NCBI GenBank assembly: GCA_019022495.1
Contig: JAFEKR010000006.1
Span: 3,038,001 to 3,102,000, forward strand
DNA: 64,000 nt
From: Epichloe hybrida
Taxonomy: Eukaryota > Ascomycota > Sordariomycetes > Hypocreales > Clavicipitaceae
Direction of reading: 5' to 3'
Below, one piece after another: positions 47,266 through 57,860 of the stretch. Every line of letters starts with the position of its first letter. Positions within the stretch are counted from its first letter, which is position 1. The position numbers and the translations under genes are program-made. The notes under the pieces were generated by a model. That model was not told where the DNA came from and did no database searches. It was given only the letters and a program-made list of their open reading frames with translations.

Positions 47266-50200
47266 ATGAATTCCCTTTGTCCCGCTGCGAGCCACGTCCA
47301 GCGTGCCTCGACAACAAGCTTCGTGCGCAATGCTCGCCACCATGCGCATCGTCGTTTGGCCTGGCAAGCCCATGTTCGCTGGCTGGCTGATGTCGCTCGA
47401 CAAGAAGAAACAAAGCGCCATGACAGCCTATCAAGTATGCACTTATTCGCAATCTCCTCACCTCACCTCAACAGTCGTAAACTGATTGCCTTCCCGCAGT
47501 CCCATCACAATCAAGGTACAACGAAATTGGTGTCCAGCAACTGAGCACCCACGTTTTCAAGCAAATATTTCCCGACGGTTGCAAACCACCACCCGAAAAT
47601 CTTGTCAAACTCTCGAAGGATCACTTGCGACGCCACGACCTCCTGGGCAGAAACACCGATACGTCCGGGCCTATCGCGTTCGACCTACCCCATTTACAGG
47701 GGCGCACCCTCGACGAGCACTTCTACAAGCTTGGCTGTGACTCTGCTGAACCTTACTTATCAAATGCAAAACAGTTTGCTCGCGCAAATTGTCCACCGAA
47801 GCCCAGGAAATGGGTGAGGAAAAGTGGGTGGACGAAATACTACCCAGATGGACGAAGTCAGGCTGTAGAAGTGCCCGATGAAGATGTGCTGTGCTTCGAT
47901 ACAGAAGTCATGTGGAAAGAGAGCCCTTTCGCGGTCATGGCCTGCGCCTCGAGTCCTACGGCTTGGTATGCCTGGCTCTCTCCATGGCTTTTGGGAAAGG
48001 CCAAAAACGAACGCCAACTGATTCCCCTCGGCGATCCAACAAAGGACCGGGTCATTGTTGGACACAATGTCGGCTATGATCGGGCTAGAGTACTGGAGGA
48101 GTACGACATGAAACAGTCTCGAAACGCATTCATCGATACCATGTCACTACACGTTGCTGTCAACGGAATGTGCTCGCAACAACGACCAATCTGGATGAAA
48201 CACAGAAAGAACCGTGAACTTCGCGAGCGAGTGGCCAGCCAGACTACCGACAATGGCTTGGCCGAGTTGTTGAGCAATAGAAGCATGCATGAAGAAGAAG
48301 AGCTTTGGGTGGAGCGCAGCTCCGTCAATTCGTTGCGAGATGTGGCCAAGTTCCACTTGAACGTAACTATTGACAAGGCGGTTCGAGATGATTTTGGTGA
48401 GCTCGATCGTGACGGAATATTGGCAAAGTTGGATGAGCTGCTCGATTATTGTGCTGCTGATGTTGCCATCACACACCGTATATACAAAATCGTCTTCCCC
48501 AACTTCCTGGACGTCTGTCCCCATCCCGTCAGCTTCGCTGCATTGCGACATCTGACGTCTGTCATCTTGCCAGTGAACAGGTCGTGGGATGCATACATCG
48601 CCAATGCTGAAGCAACATACCACAAACTATCCGACGCTGTTCGAGAAAGACTTGTGGGCTTGGCAGACAAGGCTCTCGAGATCAAGGATGACGCTGAAAA
48701 GTGGCGGGATGACCCGTGGATGAAGCAGTTGGACTGGTCGGGGCAGGAGGTTCGTATGGTCAAGGGAAAACGGAAAGACGATCCACCACGGCCAGCGGCT
48801 CGTCAAAAGAAACCTGGAATGCCCCAGTGGTACAAGGACCTTTTTGCCACAAACAACTCCCCCATCGGCATCACGGTACGAACTAGAGTCGCCCCTCTTC
48901 TTCTCAGACTAGCCTGGGGTGGTCATCCCCTCTTCTGGTCTGACAAGTACGGATGGACGTTCCGGGTCCCTCGAGGTGAGGCGGGGAAATTATACACATC
49001 GAAGCAGATGATCAGGTGTGAGTTTGACGAAACAGAGCCTTTGCTCCGCGAGGACAAGGACCACGAGTTCTTCAAGCTTCCCCATAAAGATGGACCGACC
49101 GCACGATGCACCAACCCCATGGCCAAAGGCTACTTGGGTTTCTTTGAGAAGGGAACACTCTCGTCGGAGTACGCATATGCCAAAGAAGCCCTCGAGATGA
49201 ACGCGTCATGTTCCTACTGGATCAGTGCAAGAGATCGAATCATGTCGCAAATGGTCGTGTATAAAGGCGATCTCCAAGCATCCACCAAACCCAAGAAAAG
49301 ACGAAGCAAGCCAAAGGCGCAAGAAGATGGCTTCATTTTACCACAGGTCATTCCGATGGGCACAATTACTAGACGCGCAGTGGAAAACACCTGGCTGACG
49401 GCCAGCAACGCCAAAAAGAACCGCGTGGGTTCGGAACTCAAGGCTATGGTCAAGGCACCAGATGGCTACTGCTTCGTAGGGGCCGACGTGGATTCCGAGG
49501 AGCTCTGGATTGCCAGCTTAGTCGGTGACGCTACCTTCCAGATGCACGGTGGCAATGCGATCGGCTTCATGACGCTCGAAGGTACCAAGGCGGCGGGAAC
49601 AGACTTGCATTCCCGAACTGCATCCATCTTGGGCATCACAAGAAACGATGCCAAAGTGTTCAATTACGGCCGAATTTATGGCGCCGGTCTGAAGTTCGCC
49701 GCCACACTCCTACGTCAATTCAACCCTGATCTGTCGGAGAAAGAGACGATGGACGTAGCTTCCAAGTTATATGCCAACACCAAGGGCACAAAAACAACTC
49801 GGAGGATCATTCACAGCCGACCATTCTGGCGTGGAGGAACAGAATCCTTTGTTTTCAACAAGCTTGAAGAATTTGCGGAGCAAGAACGGCCGCGGACACC
49901 CGTTCTAGGTGCAGGCATCACGGAAGCCCTCATGGGCCGCTTCGTCAGCAAAGGCGGTTACTTGACCTCCCGAATCAACTGGGCTATTCAGTCCTCTGGC
50001 GTCGACTACCTCCACCTGCTCATCGTGTCCATGGACTTTCTCGTGCGAAGGTTCAATATCAATGCGCGACTGGCCATCACGGTGCACGACGAAATCCGAT
50101 ATCTCGTTCGTGAAGAGGACAAGTACAAGGCAGCCATGGCTCTGCAAGTAGCCAACATTTGGACCCGCGCCATGTTTGCACAACAAGTCGGCATTGACGA

Positions 50201-50765
50201 CCTGCCACAATCATGCGCCTACTTCTCCGCCATTGACATCGACCACGTCCTCCGTAAGGAGGTCGACATGAACTGTATCACACCAAGCCATCCCACTCCC
50301 ATAGATCCGGGAGAAAGCCTGGACATTCACGCCCTACTCGACAAGGGTCAGCAAGCCTTCCTTGATCCGGCTGTCGTGCCTGAAGCGCAGCACGCTCCAC
50401 GCCTCGAAAACATTCGGTTCACGCCACGTGTTCCCGTGATGAAATCGATTCAAGATGCGACGGGCCATAATACATGGCTTATCAAAGCACAAATCTTCAA
50501 CAACGACGACGAATTGCGTGACATGGTCAAAGACATGAGAAAGACAGAGTCAGCAAATACGATCAAAGACAAACCGATGGCTAAGAGAAGCAGAAGTCTG
50601 AAAAATGTTCTGCCCTACCACGCATATCCCCAGTTGGTACCCATGGAGGAGCCCATGTCCGTCTCGGAGGCATTGAGACCGAAATACACACAAGGCGCGA
50701 ATGGCAAGGGTAAGTGGACATTGTCAAAGGCCAACAGGGGCCAGAGGCCGAGCACGGGGCTATGA
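47266..50765 (+). CDS. mip1: Mip1, mitochondrial DNA polymerase gamma
   Basis: Replicates and proofreads mitochondrial DNA. Exons 47266-47434 and 47500-50765 (65-nt GT-AG intron) give 1,144 residues. The first 55 residues are Arg/Ser/Ala-rich with almost no acidic residues, a mitochondrial targeting sequence; this supports the ATG at 47266. Splicing joins it to SRYNEIGVQQLS, the usual start of the mature enzyme. The family A exonuclease has Exo I (FDTE, Asp190/Glu192), Exo II (GHNVGYD, about 244-250) and Exo III (YCAADV, Asp377). The polymerase has motif A (GADVDSEELW, Asp719/Asp721), motif B (RNDAKVFNYGRIYGAG) and motif C (VHDEI, His919-Asp920-Glu921). All catalytic acids are present. The C-terminal 150 residues after the polymerase core are a fungal-type extension. 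Confidence 0.97.
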
Positions 50766-51439
50766 TGGATATGCACGAGGTTGACGTGCTCTGTACTACT
50801 GGCGAAGACTGCAAATTCGATGTACAATTGTTTCTTCTATTGGGGCTATTGGGGTATAATACATACTGTTGTTGCCGGCGTTGTATCTAGTTGGGGCCAT
50901 CTGATTAGAGTACAGTTGCACATGGCGTATTCTATATCTACATCTAGTGAGGTAATCACGCCTGCATGTTGAAGTTGAATTGTCACACGCTCTCTTTGAT
51001 ACTGGGGTCGTGTTTACGGATTAGGCTCAAGATAGGATGGATCGGCGTGGTGCGTGCATGTGCATGTGGATGCCGAAAATTAAAGTGTGAAGGGGCTCGC
51101 CCGGCCTCGGTGTGGGGCTGTAGCACGGGAGGCGTTTGGAGAAGAGCAGGCGGGGAAAGCGAACGTCGTCGTCGTCACGTCACACAGACCAAGACCACAC
51201 AGACCAGACTGGATTCTGGGTTGCTCCTCCCCGCGGCTGGCGCAAGCGGCGGTAGCTCATCCTGGTGAAACAGTCACCTTCAGTCACCATTAGGCACCAT
51301 CAGTCATCATTTTGAAGTTTCGGTCAAGTCGATGAACGGCATAGAGTAGATTTTAGCTATACCCCGCCGTGGTCCACGCTCATATCAATCAGCCAGCTCC
51401 TGAGCTGTGTGCAGCCCGTCCAGCCCGTCCAGCTTCGTC
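50766..51439. other. Intergenic region mip1/ybp1
   Basis: Tandem orientation, so it holds the mip1 terminator and the ybp1 promoter and leader. A short repeated tcagtcacc/cagtcatca stretch occurs near 51272-51310 and cagcccgtc is repeated just before the start codon. No gene seen. Confidence 0.55.
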
Positions 51440-53332
51440 ATGGAGACTCCCGAATCGACGACAAAGCCAACCACAGAAGAGGTCATCCAACGCCTCAAGG
51501 AATCCCGTCCGCCCGCCACGGACAAGTTCACGTACTTGACCATCATAGACAAATCCTTGTCTCCAGAGGTTCTACCTACACTTCAAGACATCTTGCAAGA
51601 TGTTGAGCTTACTGCCGACATCGGATGGGACCTCGTTGATATGCTCATTAGCGTCCCCGGAAGCCAAGGGTGCTTGGAGAGTATTGCCCGACTAGGCAGT
51701 CCTCGAGAGGTCATCCTCAAAGTCTTGCAAGTCATGGAAACAACGACGGGTGAAGGCGAGAACGCTTCTGTGGGAAACAAATACTTTGTCACTCTTTGTG
51801 CCATGCTCGGCATCTTACACAAGCGGCTTCAGGTGAGAGCCCCGTCGCGATTCTTACACACTACCTTGGACACGGTATATCGATGTTATGATCCCACCAA
51901 CGCCGAATCCACGGCCGCAATCATATCGCTGTTGCAGTCCCTCTCTGCTCAGAAACGACCTCCCTTGCCAACAAGACAGTCGAGTACGGTCCTGGAGATG
52001 CCCATGCGCAATGTCGATAGTGCAGAGAGTGCGCCGGATCCAGAAGCTGACCAGTCGGACAAGCCTGATGCGGATGAGCCTCGGATTATAAATCATCTAC
52101 TACAATCATTCATCACCTGCGTCATCGAGGCGTACGTCAACTCGAACAATTTGGAATGGGCTAGCCGAGTCTTGGAATACACGTACCCGCAGAGGATAGT
52201 GCCGGGAAAGAAGACCATGATGCAGGCATTCAACGAAGAGAGTGAACTGCGCGTCAAGGATGCCTTGGCCGGTCAACTAGCAGTAAGTCGGACCCACCAT
52301 AGGAAACAAAAGCCTCGAGATGGCGTTGGCTAAATCTGATGTTCAAAGGCAGTCGCAGGCGACCTCGGTTTCACGAAGATGGCTTTTCCCGAACTGCGAG
52401 AGACACTCGAAGCTCCCATCGTCAAAGACCCGTTGGCCATCGAATTCGACCCTTCAAATATTGATGAAATTAAACTTTCTGGTGGCGGGCTGCTGTGTCT
52501 GATCGCATACTGGGTGTTCGCAGCGGACATATTCGACGCTGATCAGCCCCGTCCCGCGATGTATATGTTCCCAGATCACCACGCATTATTGAAGCATTAC
52601 ATAGGGGAAGACCCCCAGTCAGAGGTCCTCAACAACCCGGGCACGATAGAGGCTCTGGTTGTATTGGCCATTTGGCTCGATGGCCAGAACAAGATCGCCG
52701 CAGGCGGCGAGACGAGCGTCTCGGACGCCAAGGCTAATTACATGCCATACCACCATCTCATCACCCTCATCTCCGTTTTCCACCCCAACGTGCGGGTTCG
52801 CAACGCCTCAACAGTTATTGCTGGCACGATTCTCCACTCCAACCCTGATGAAGACGGCAGATTGGCGATTCTGGAAGATCTCCTGGAAAACTGCATGTTC
52901 TCATCTCTGCAAGCTTGTGCAGTAACCTGGCTCCGCGAAGAAGTCATTGCTGCGCGCAAGAACAATTCAAAAGGCCATTTCAGCAGCCCCGATTGCTTCG
53001 ATGCTATACAGTACACCCTCTTCCCCAGCCTGACACATCTCAAAGAGGCGGACATGGAGACATTGCTTGAATTCTGGGCAGAAGGCTCTCCATTCCATCT
53101 ACAGGTTGCCAACTTTGCCCTATTCTTGTTCTCAAATGACTACAAGGATCTTGCGCCAGCGGGAATGGCCGCCGCTATCGAGCATCGGTATGTGCAGCCT
53201 CTCTTGCAGACCGCGACGAGGGTCATGGATGCGTTGGACAAGGGGGAGATAGAGCAACCGAGCGATCACAGGGGTACGGTCATGGAGCTGAGCGTTTTGA
53301 AGGACATATTGGAGCGGGTGCCGTTGCAGTGA
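51440..53332 (+). CDS. YAP1-binding protein family (Ybp1/DUF1760)
   Basis: In budding yeast Ybp1 binds the transcription factor Yap1 and helps the peroxidase Gpx3 oxidise it under peroxide stress; its paralogue Ybp2 acts at the kinetochore. Exons 51440-52282 and 52349-53332, 66-nt GT-AG intron, phase 0, give 608 residues. The protein is an all-helical repeat protein (LTADIGWDLVDMLISVPGS near residue 60; TIEALVVLAIWLDGQNK and a late QVANFALFLFSNDYKDLAP), with one disordered acidic insert at about 190-220. I recognise the overall pattern of the Ybp1/2 family but see no single catalytic motif. Which paralogue function applies cannot be told from sequence. Confidence 0.85.
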
Positions 53333-53635
53333 GGGAACGAATGAGTAGAATGCGTGTGTATTGTGATAGCATACGGTTCGGGGTTGGTTTTCTAGTTATG
53401 GAGAATGCCCGGTTAGTCGTAATGCTGTCTTCTTGTTTTATATGGAGAATGAATGCCCTTTTACATTGTGCACTCCACAGCGGGGTCCCAGTACTGATTC
53501 TCGGTTTGAGTACCGTCGTGATGTATCACCGCGAGAGGACTTCGCTCGTGATGTCTCTTCATGTCCCGACATCTTTCTTAGTTTATACCCCGCACAAATG
53601 CCCGTGTATCCAGTCGTGGGTAGCCCCCCCCCCCC
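53333..53635. other. Convergent intergenic region ybp1/spp2
   Basis: About 300 bp between two gene ends. A C13 run at 53624-53636 touches the spp2 stop codon; homopolymers like this are error-prone and could shift the apparent stop. Confidence 0.65.
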
Positions 53636-54697
53636 CTACCGCCTCCTGTCGCGATGAGAATCCCTGTCTCGATCCCTCCTCTCATCCCGATACCTATCCC
53701 TATCTTTATTCCTGTCTCGCTCTCGCTCTCGCTCTCTATCCCTATTGCCCCCACGCTCTCGTTCCCTCTCCCTCTCCCTCTCCCTCTTATAGCTATCCTC
53801 TCTGCCCCTACTCTCCTTCTTCTTACTCTCTTCCCTTCTGTAATCCGCCAATCTCGGCCTGGACCTCCCCTTGTTCCCGTTCTGGTTCCAACCGCCCAGG
53901 TCCTCCGCGTCCTTCAACTCCTTTGCCCCGAGACCCAACCTGTTGGGACGCCTCCTTGCCTCCTTCACCTTCGGCCCCGTGGGTTCCCCGTCCCACCCCA
54001 TTCCTCGGAGGAGCGCTGCGCCGAATTCCTCCACGGGCATGGCCTCGTAGTCGTCTAGTGTGGAAGCCGCGCCGGCTTCTGCCGCATCCCGCTTATAGAC
54101 GTCGTCCTCGGAGGGGGCGGCGATGGTGCGCTCCGGCCCCGTTTTGTTGCCGAGCAGTGCGTCCAGTGCTTCGTCGTCGGCCGAACGAGGTTTCGGGGGG
54201 TCGGCGGCGGCGGGTTGTTCGTCGTCGGTGTCGTCCTTGCTCTCCGTCTCCGTCTCCGGGAGGGTCAGCCCCCATCGGAGGCCTTCATCCTGATCTGCTG
54301 GCTGTGTCTCGACGGCCGCGGGATCCCCGTTCTGTTGTTGCTGCTGGCGCGCTTCTTCGGGGAGCAAGTTTCTCGACCGTCGTCGGCGCGCCCTCATCTC
54401 GGTTCTCCAGTCGCGGTTGGGCTGCTTCGCGATGACGTATTCTTTCTTGACGCGCTCGGCTGCGCGTCGCTTGCGGTCCGTTTCGGCGCCGTCCCGGCCG
54501 AAGGCTGTGATTTCTTCGTGCCGCCCGTGGTGGGCGTCGGTGTCCGAGTCAGAGTCCGATGCGTCGCCGAGGGCGAGGGTCTGCCGGGGGCGCTTGCCGA
54601 GGGTGGTTGGTTGGGGGGCGCGCGGCGATGGTGTTGGTTTTGAGGTCGTGGATGGGCCGAGCTTGATGGCTATGCGCCCCTTGGATGGGTCGGACAT
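53636..54697 (-). CDS. spp2: Spp2/GPKOW-type splicing factor, G-patch protein
   Basis: Spp2 binds and activates the DEAH helicase Prp2 for the first catalytic step of pre-mRNA splicing. One exon, 353 residues. The G-patch-like core is YEAMPVEEFGAALLRGMGW (about 215-235), the contact site for Prp2. The N terminus is IAIKLGPS, common in this family, followed by DSDSD acid clusters. The C-terminal 60 residues are Arg-Glu and Arg-Asp repeats reading (RE)n/(RD)n, probably an RNA- or protein-binding low-complexity tail. The stop abuts a C13 run, so the very end may be misread. An intron in this gene is not needed. Confidence 0.88.
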   Translation of the reverse strand: MSDPSKGRIAIKLGPSTTSKPTPSPRAPQPTTLGKRPRQTLALGDASDSDSDTDAHHGRHEEITAFGRDGAETDRKRRAAERVKKEYVIAKQPNRDWRTEMRARRRRSRNLLPEEARQQQQQNGDPAAVETQPADQDEGLRWGLTLPETETESKDDTDDEQPAAADPPKPRSADDEALDALLGNKTGPERTIAAPSEDDVYKRDAAEAGAASTLDDYEAMPVEEFGAALLRGMGWDGEPTGPKVKEARRRPNRLGLGAKELKDAEDLGGWNQNGNKGRSRPRLADYRREESKKKESRGREDSYKRERERERERERGGNRDRERERERDRNKDRDRYRDERRDRDRDSHRDRRR

Positions 54698-56230
54698 GGC
54701 TGATGTCGTGTTTGGGGAAGGGGGAAAAAGTACGTGATGGGGGGTTTTTTTTTTTGGAGTGGTTGCGAATGTATGTATGCTAGGTTGGGCAAGATGGATG
54801 GATTGGGAGAATTGTCGATTTGCGGGCCCACATTGACTGACAAGAGTGGATCTGGCGGCAGTTGTGGATGCGTAAATGCATGAATGATTCTACTCCGTAC
54901 ATAATCCGTAGGTAGATGTTCTTTGATGGAGTATCATTCTCATTGGCAGGACGTGTGTTTGGATGCCAGCAATTTCAGGCTTGATCGCAAGCACTCTCTG
55001 TGTACGACCCGGGTTAGTCAGCATCGATCACGCCAAGACGTTGATCACCTCGCGGCTGGGAAGTCGCGGTTCAGTCAACGGAGCCAGGGTTGTCGTATGT
55101 ATTATGTGTAATAGCGCGAAGTCCCGCGTCCTGGACCATAGAATTTGGAATTTGCCCATTCTCACTCACATTTGTGTCCCGAGTTAAGTCCCTGCTGCCG
55201 CAAGGGCGAGGGCTCGGCGAGGAATGTGGCGTCTTGGTTGAGTTAAAAGCAGAAATAGTCGCAGAAACAAGGGACCCTGTTTCATGGTAGTGAACTTCTC
55301 CAGAATGATTCTGGACCCTTTTCGTCCCTATTTTCTCTAATAATAATTGACACTCCCCTTGAGCCACCGCAAGTGTCAAGAACTGTGGCTAACGATGGGT
55401 CGGACGTGCTTATTTGTTTGCAGGTACTCCGTAGTTCTGCGCTCCCGCGATTTGGCTAACAAGCATCAATTAAAAAGTACGGGTCCGTATTATTATTATG
55501 CCGGCCGGAAAAGAGAAGAGAAAAAAGCCTGCTGGCCCCAGTGCTTTCAGAGGACGTCATGGACTGGCCGCTCCGTGCTAGCTTGACGACCAGCGCACTG
55601 TCCGACTGGTCTCGACTCATCCGCCCTTGCGGGGATGTACAGGGATGCGTGCAAAAAAGTGGTGCAAGACGACGACTCATGCCAGATATGGATATGCTCA
55701 CCTTATCATTCCATCTGGCACAGTGCGGGTCATGTAAAAACCAGGCGGCGCGGCGGCGCGGCGGCCCTCTCACGAGTGAGTGCTAGGGGAAGTGGATGCA
55801 CTTCGAGGCCCTGATCGCGTCCCTCGATGGAAGCTGTGTGCACTACGGACTAGTAATAGCTCATCACCCCGAGCCAGGACTAGCCGCGCCCCAAAAGCTC
55901 CAGAGCTTAACCAGTACCAGCACCCGCAAGCCGCAAAAAGCCCACCGACAAATTTCCACCACCGCTAACAACCGGTCCCATCCGTCAAGCAGACTCGACG
56001 ACTTTGCGTGCTCTCCCCCGTGCCCCCTACGATTCCCCCCCCAGAGTGAAATCACCGCCCGACAAATTTTGAACGCCCCTTCTCACGCTTGGTGACTCCC
56101 TCACGAAAAGACCATCAACTAATTCATCAACGCGACCTCAACCACCACCATCTGCATCGTCGTGCATCCGATTTTTCGTCTCTATCAGTCTTGTATCGGC
56201 CTCTCGTGCATCTGTTTGGCTGTCAAACGG
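54698..56230. other. Intergenic region, spp2 promoter and upstream of the SWR1-like fragment
   Basis: Divergent flanks. It holds a T11 run near 54747-54757 and two TACTCCGTA words (54891-54899, 55425-55433). The pyrimidine- and C-rich stretch 55960-56230 looks like a fungal promoter and leader. No gene with recognisable motifs. Confidence 0.5.
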
Positions 56231-56254
56231 ATGCCGCCATCGCCGATGCTATGA
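56231..56254 (+). promoter_or_regulatory. Upstream mini-ORF overlapping the next start codon (ATGA)
   Basis: A seven-codon frame, ATG at 56231, stops with TGA at 56252-56254, overlapping the ATG at 56251. This is the arrangement of translation coupling or of start-site leakiness, here seen only from sequence. Confidence 0.5.
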
Positions 56255-56681
56255 CTGAGGTCGGGCCAGCCGACTTATCGAGGCAGCTTCAAACAAAGCG
56301 CATCGAGTACACGTAAGTGTGGCCTCATTTGAAAGAGCGATTTTTTCCGATTGTAATGGTATAAGTTTTGTGATGCTAATTTGCCTCAGTGCAATCGTAA
56401 CGTCGAGGAAGCGGAAGCTGCGCGAGCTCTTCGCGGTCGCGACCCACGTTGACACATTACCAAATGATGCCTTTGCCAACCCCGACGCGCCAGCGCCTAC
56501 TTCAGCAGAATGGAAGTTCTTGCAAGCAAGCGACATCACGCAGTATGTTTTTCCTTTGCAGTTTCCGATTCTCGTACAAGGCGACATCCATATCTCTTGT
56601 CGAACATCTGTTATTGTGCACAGCATGGACGTGACAAGAGTCGAGTTGGCGCGAAACGAGGAGATGTCATGTTCTTCATAA
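56251..56681 (+). pseudogene. N-terminal gene fragment, tentatively SWR1-like, lacking the rest of the gene
   Basis: Two exons, 56251-56312 and 56390 onward, with a GT-AG intron of 77 nt, encode a coherent start: GPADLSRQLQTKRIEYTAIV, then SRKRKLRELFAVATHVD and LPNDAFANPDAPAPTSAEWK. The basic SRKRKLREL helix and the following text resemble the N terminus of fungal Swr1-type chromatin-remodelling ATPases, from memory only. At 56542 a GT donor follows the ITQ codons, but no downstream exon continues the protein within the next 3 kb; reading on gives a stop at 56681. No helicase domain exists anywhere nearby. I read it as the stranded 5' end of a gene broken by rearrangement near the repeat at 57.4 kb. 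A short independent gene is the alternative. Confidence 0.5.
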
Positions 56682-57419
56682 AAGTACAATTTCCCAGTTT
56701 CCCAGTAGCATATGCTCGCAGTGCGAGGTGTGTTCATAAGAATCGATGCAGACATCGGCCGCGCGCGTCCCCATACCACCCATGATGGCCCGCTCAAGTT
56801 TTTTCCCACATTGATGTGCAATGACGGAGGTGATATTCTCAGTTCATGTACAGACCCGTGTACTTGGCCGGTCATGATTTGTTGCGGCTGACAGGCTGAA
56901 GCCTCTGCTGTACATGTTGTGCAGAAAACCCTAAATGACCCTGATACGGCCTACACAGTAGAGACGCTATGTGCCATCGATAAAATGGTTAGTCGCAGTT
57001 GAGTCACCACAAAAGACGACAAATATATCCCAATCATATAGAAGGTAAATCTCCTCGGCTTAAAACAATGGCCGAGAGAGAACCGCACGATGACTTTGTC
57101 AAACAAGTCATGGTCACAGTCAGCATTGCTATTGTGCGCACGAATTGGCAGACGCCTTCAACACGATAAAGATCTCGAATGACATTTCCAATACACAATC
57201 CTGGATGAATGCACTGGCTATTAGGCTAAATTAGGTCAGCCAATTAGCTGGGGATAGAAGAAAGTGCGGGGCAACACGTAAACATGCAGTGGTAACTAGG
57301 CCTACAATGGAAGGGGTCCCTACGGATTACCACTCCGTAGAAAGTTATAACATAATTGTTGTTAAGTCTTATTAGTTATAAATAAGTTAGGACCTTTATT
57401 GATTATAGTCTTTATTATT
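56682..57419. other. Non-coding gap downstream of the truncated fragment
   Basis: No frame of interest. AT content rises toward 57.3 kb. It includes a near-copy (one mismatch) of the TACTCCGTA word near 57328. Confidence 0.5.
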
Positions 57420-57860
57420 CAGACTTTACCAGACGTACGAGGCGGGGGCGGGCCGGAGATGGCTGAAAAGTGGGGCCACGGAAGAGTCAGCGCGAAAGTG
57501 AACATAAAGTGAATTAACACTGCGAATCCGGATTCACCCTACCCTAGCCCGAAGCAGAGAGACTTAGAATAGACATGTAATCGCACTAGAATAGGACTAG
57601 AAGGGGCTTATTCCACATATTTTTCCTTTCTTTTTCTTTTTAATAGGATAAGGCTAGTATAAGCTAGTAATAAACACCCACGATAGGAAACACACTAAGC
57701 GGCGCAGACCTATTACAGGGCCAGCGCCGGCCCGTACATAGACGTAAGGGGGTTTTTCTTCCTAGTATAGGGTTTTCCCTTTTAACTCAGTAGTAGGAGT
57801 ACTAGTAATAGCTATCTATAGAGCTAACTAGCGTAAATAATATATATATATATATATAGT
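57420..57860 (-). repeat. Dispersed repeat, less mutated copy
   Basis: Reverse complement matches 16483-16950 inside hAT element B. This copy keeps CpG and CpA sites (for example the cggcgcagacc and gccagcgccggcccg stretches) where the island copy has TpA or is diverged. A (TA)n run at 57840-57858 marks one end. About 440 bp; class not identifiable. Confidence 0.7.
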
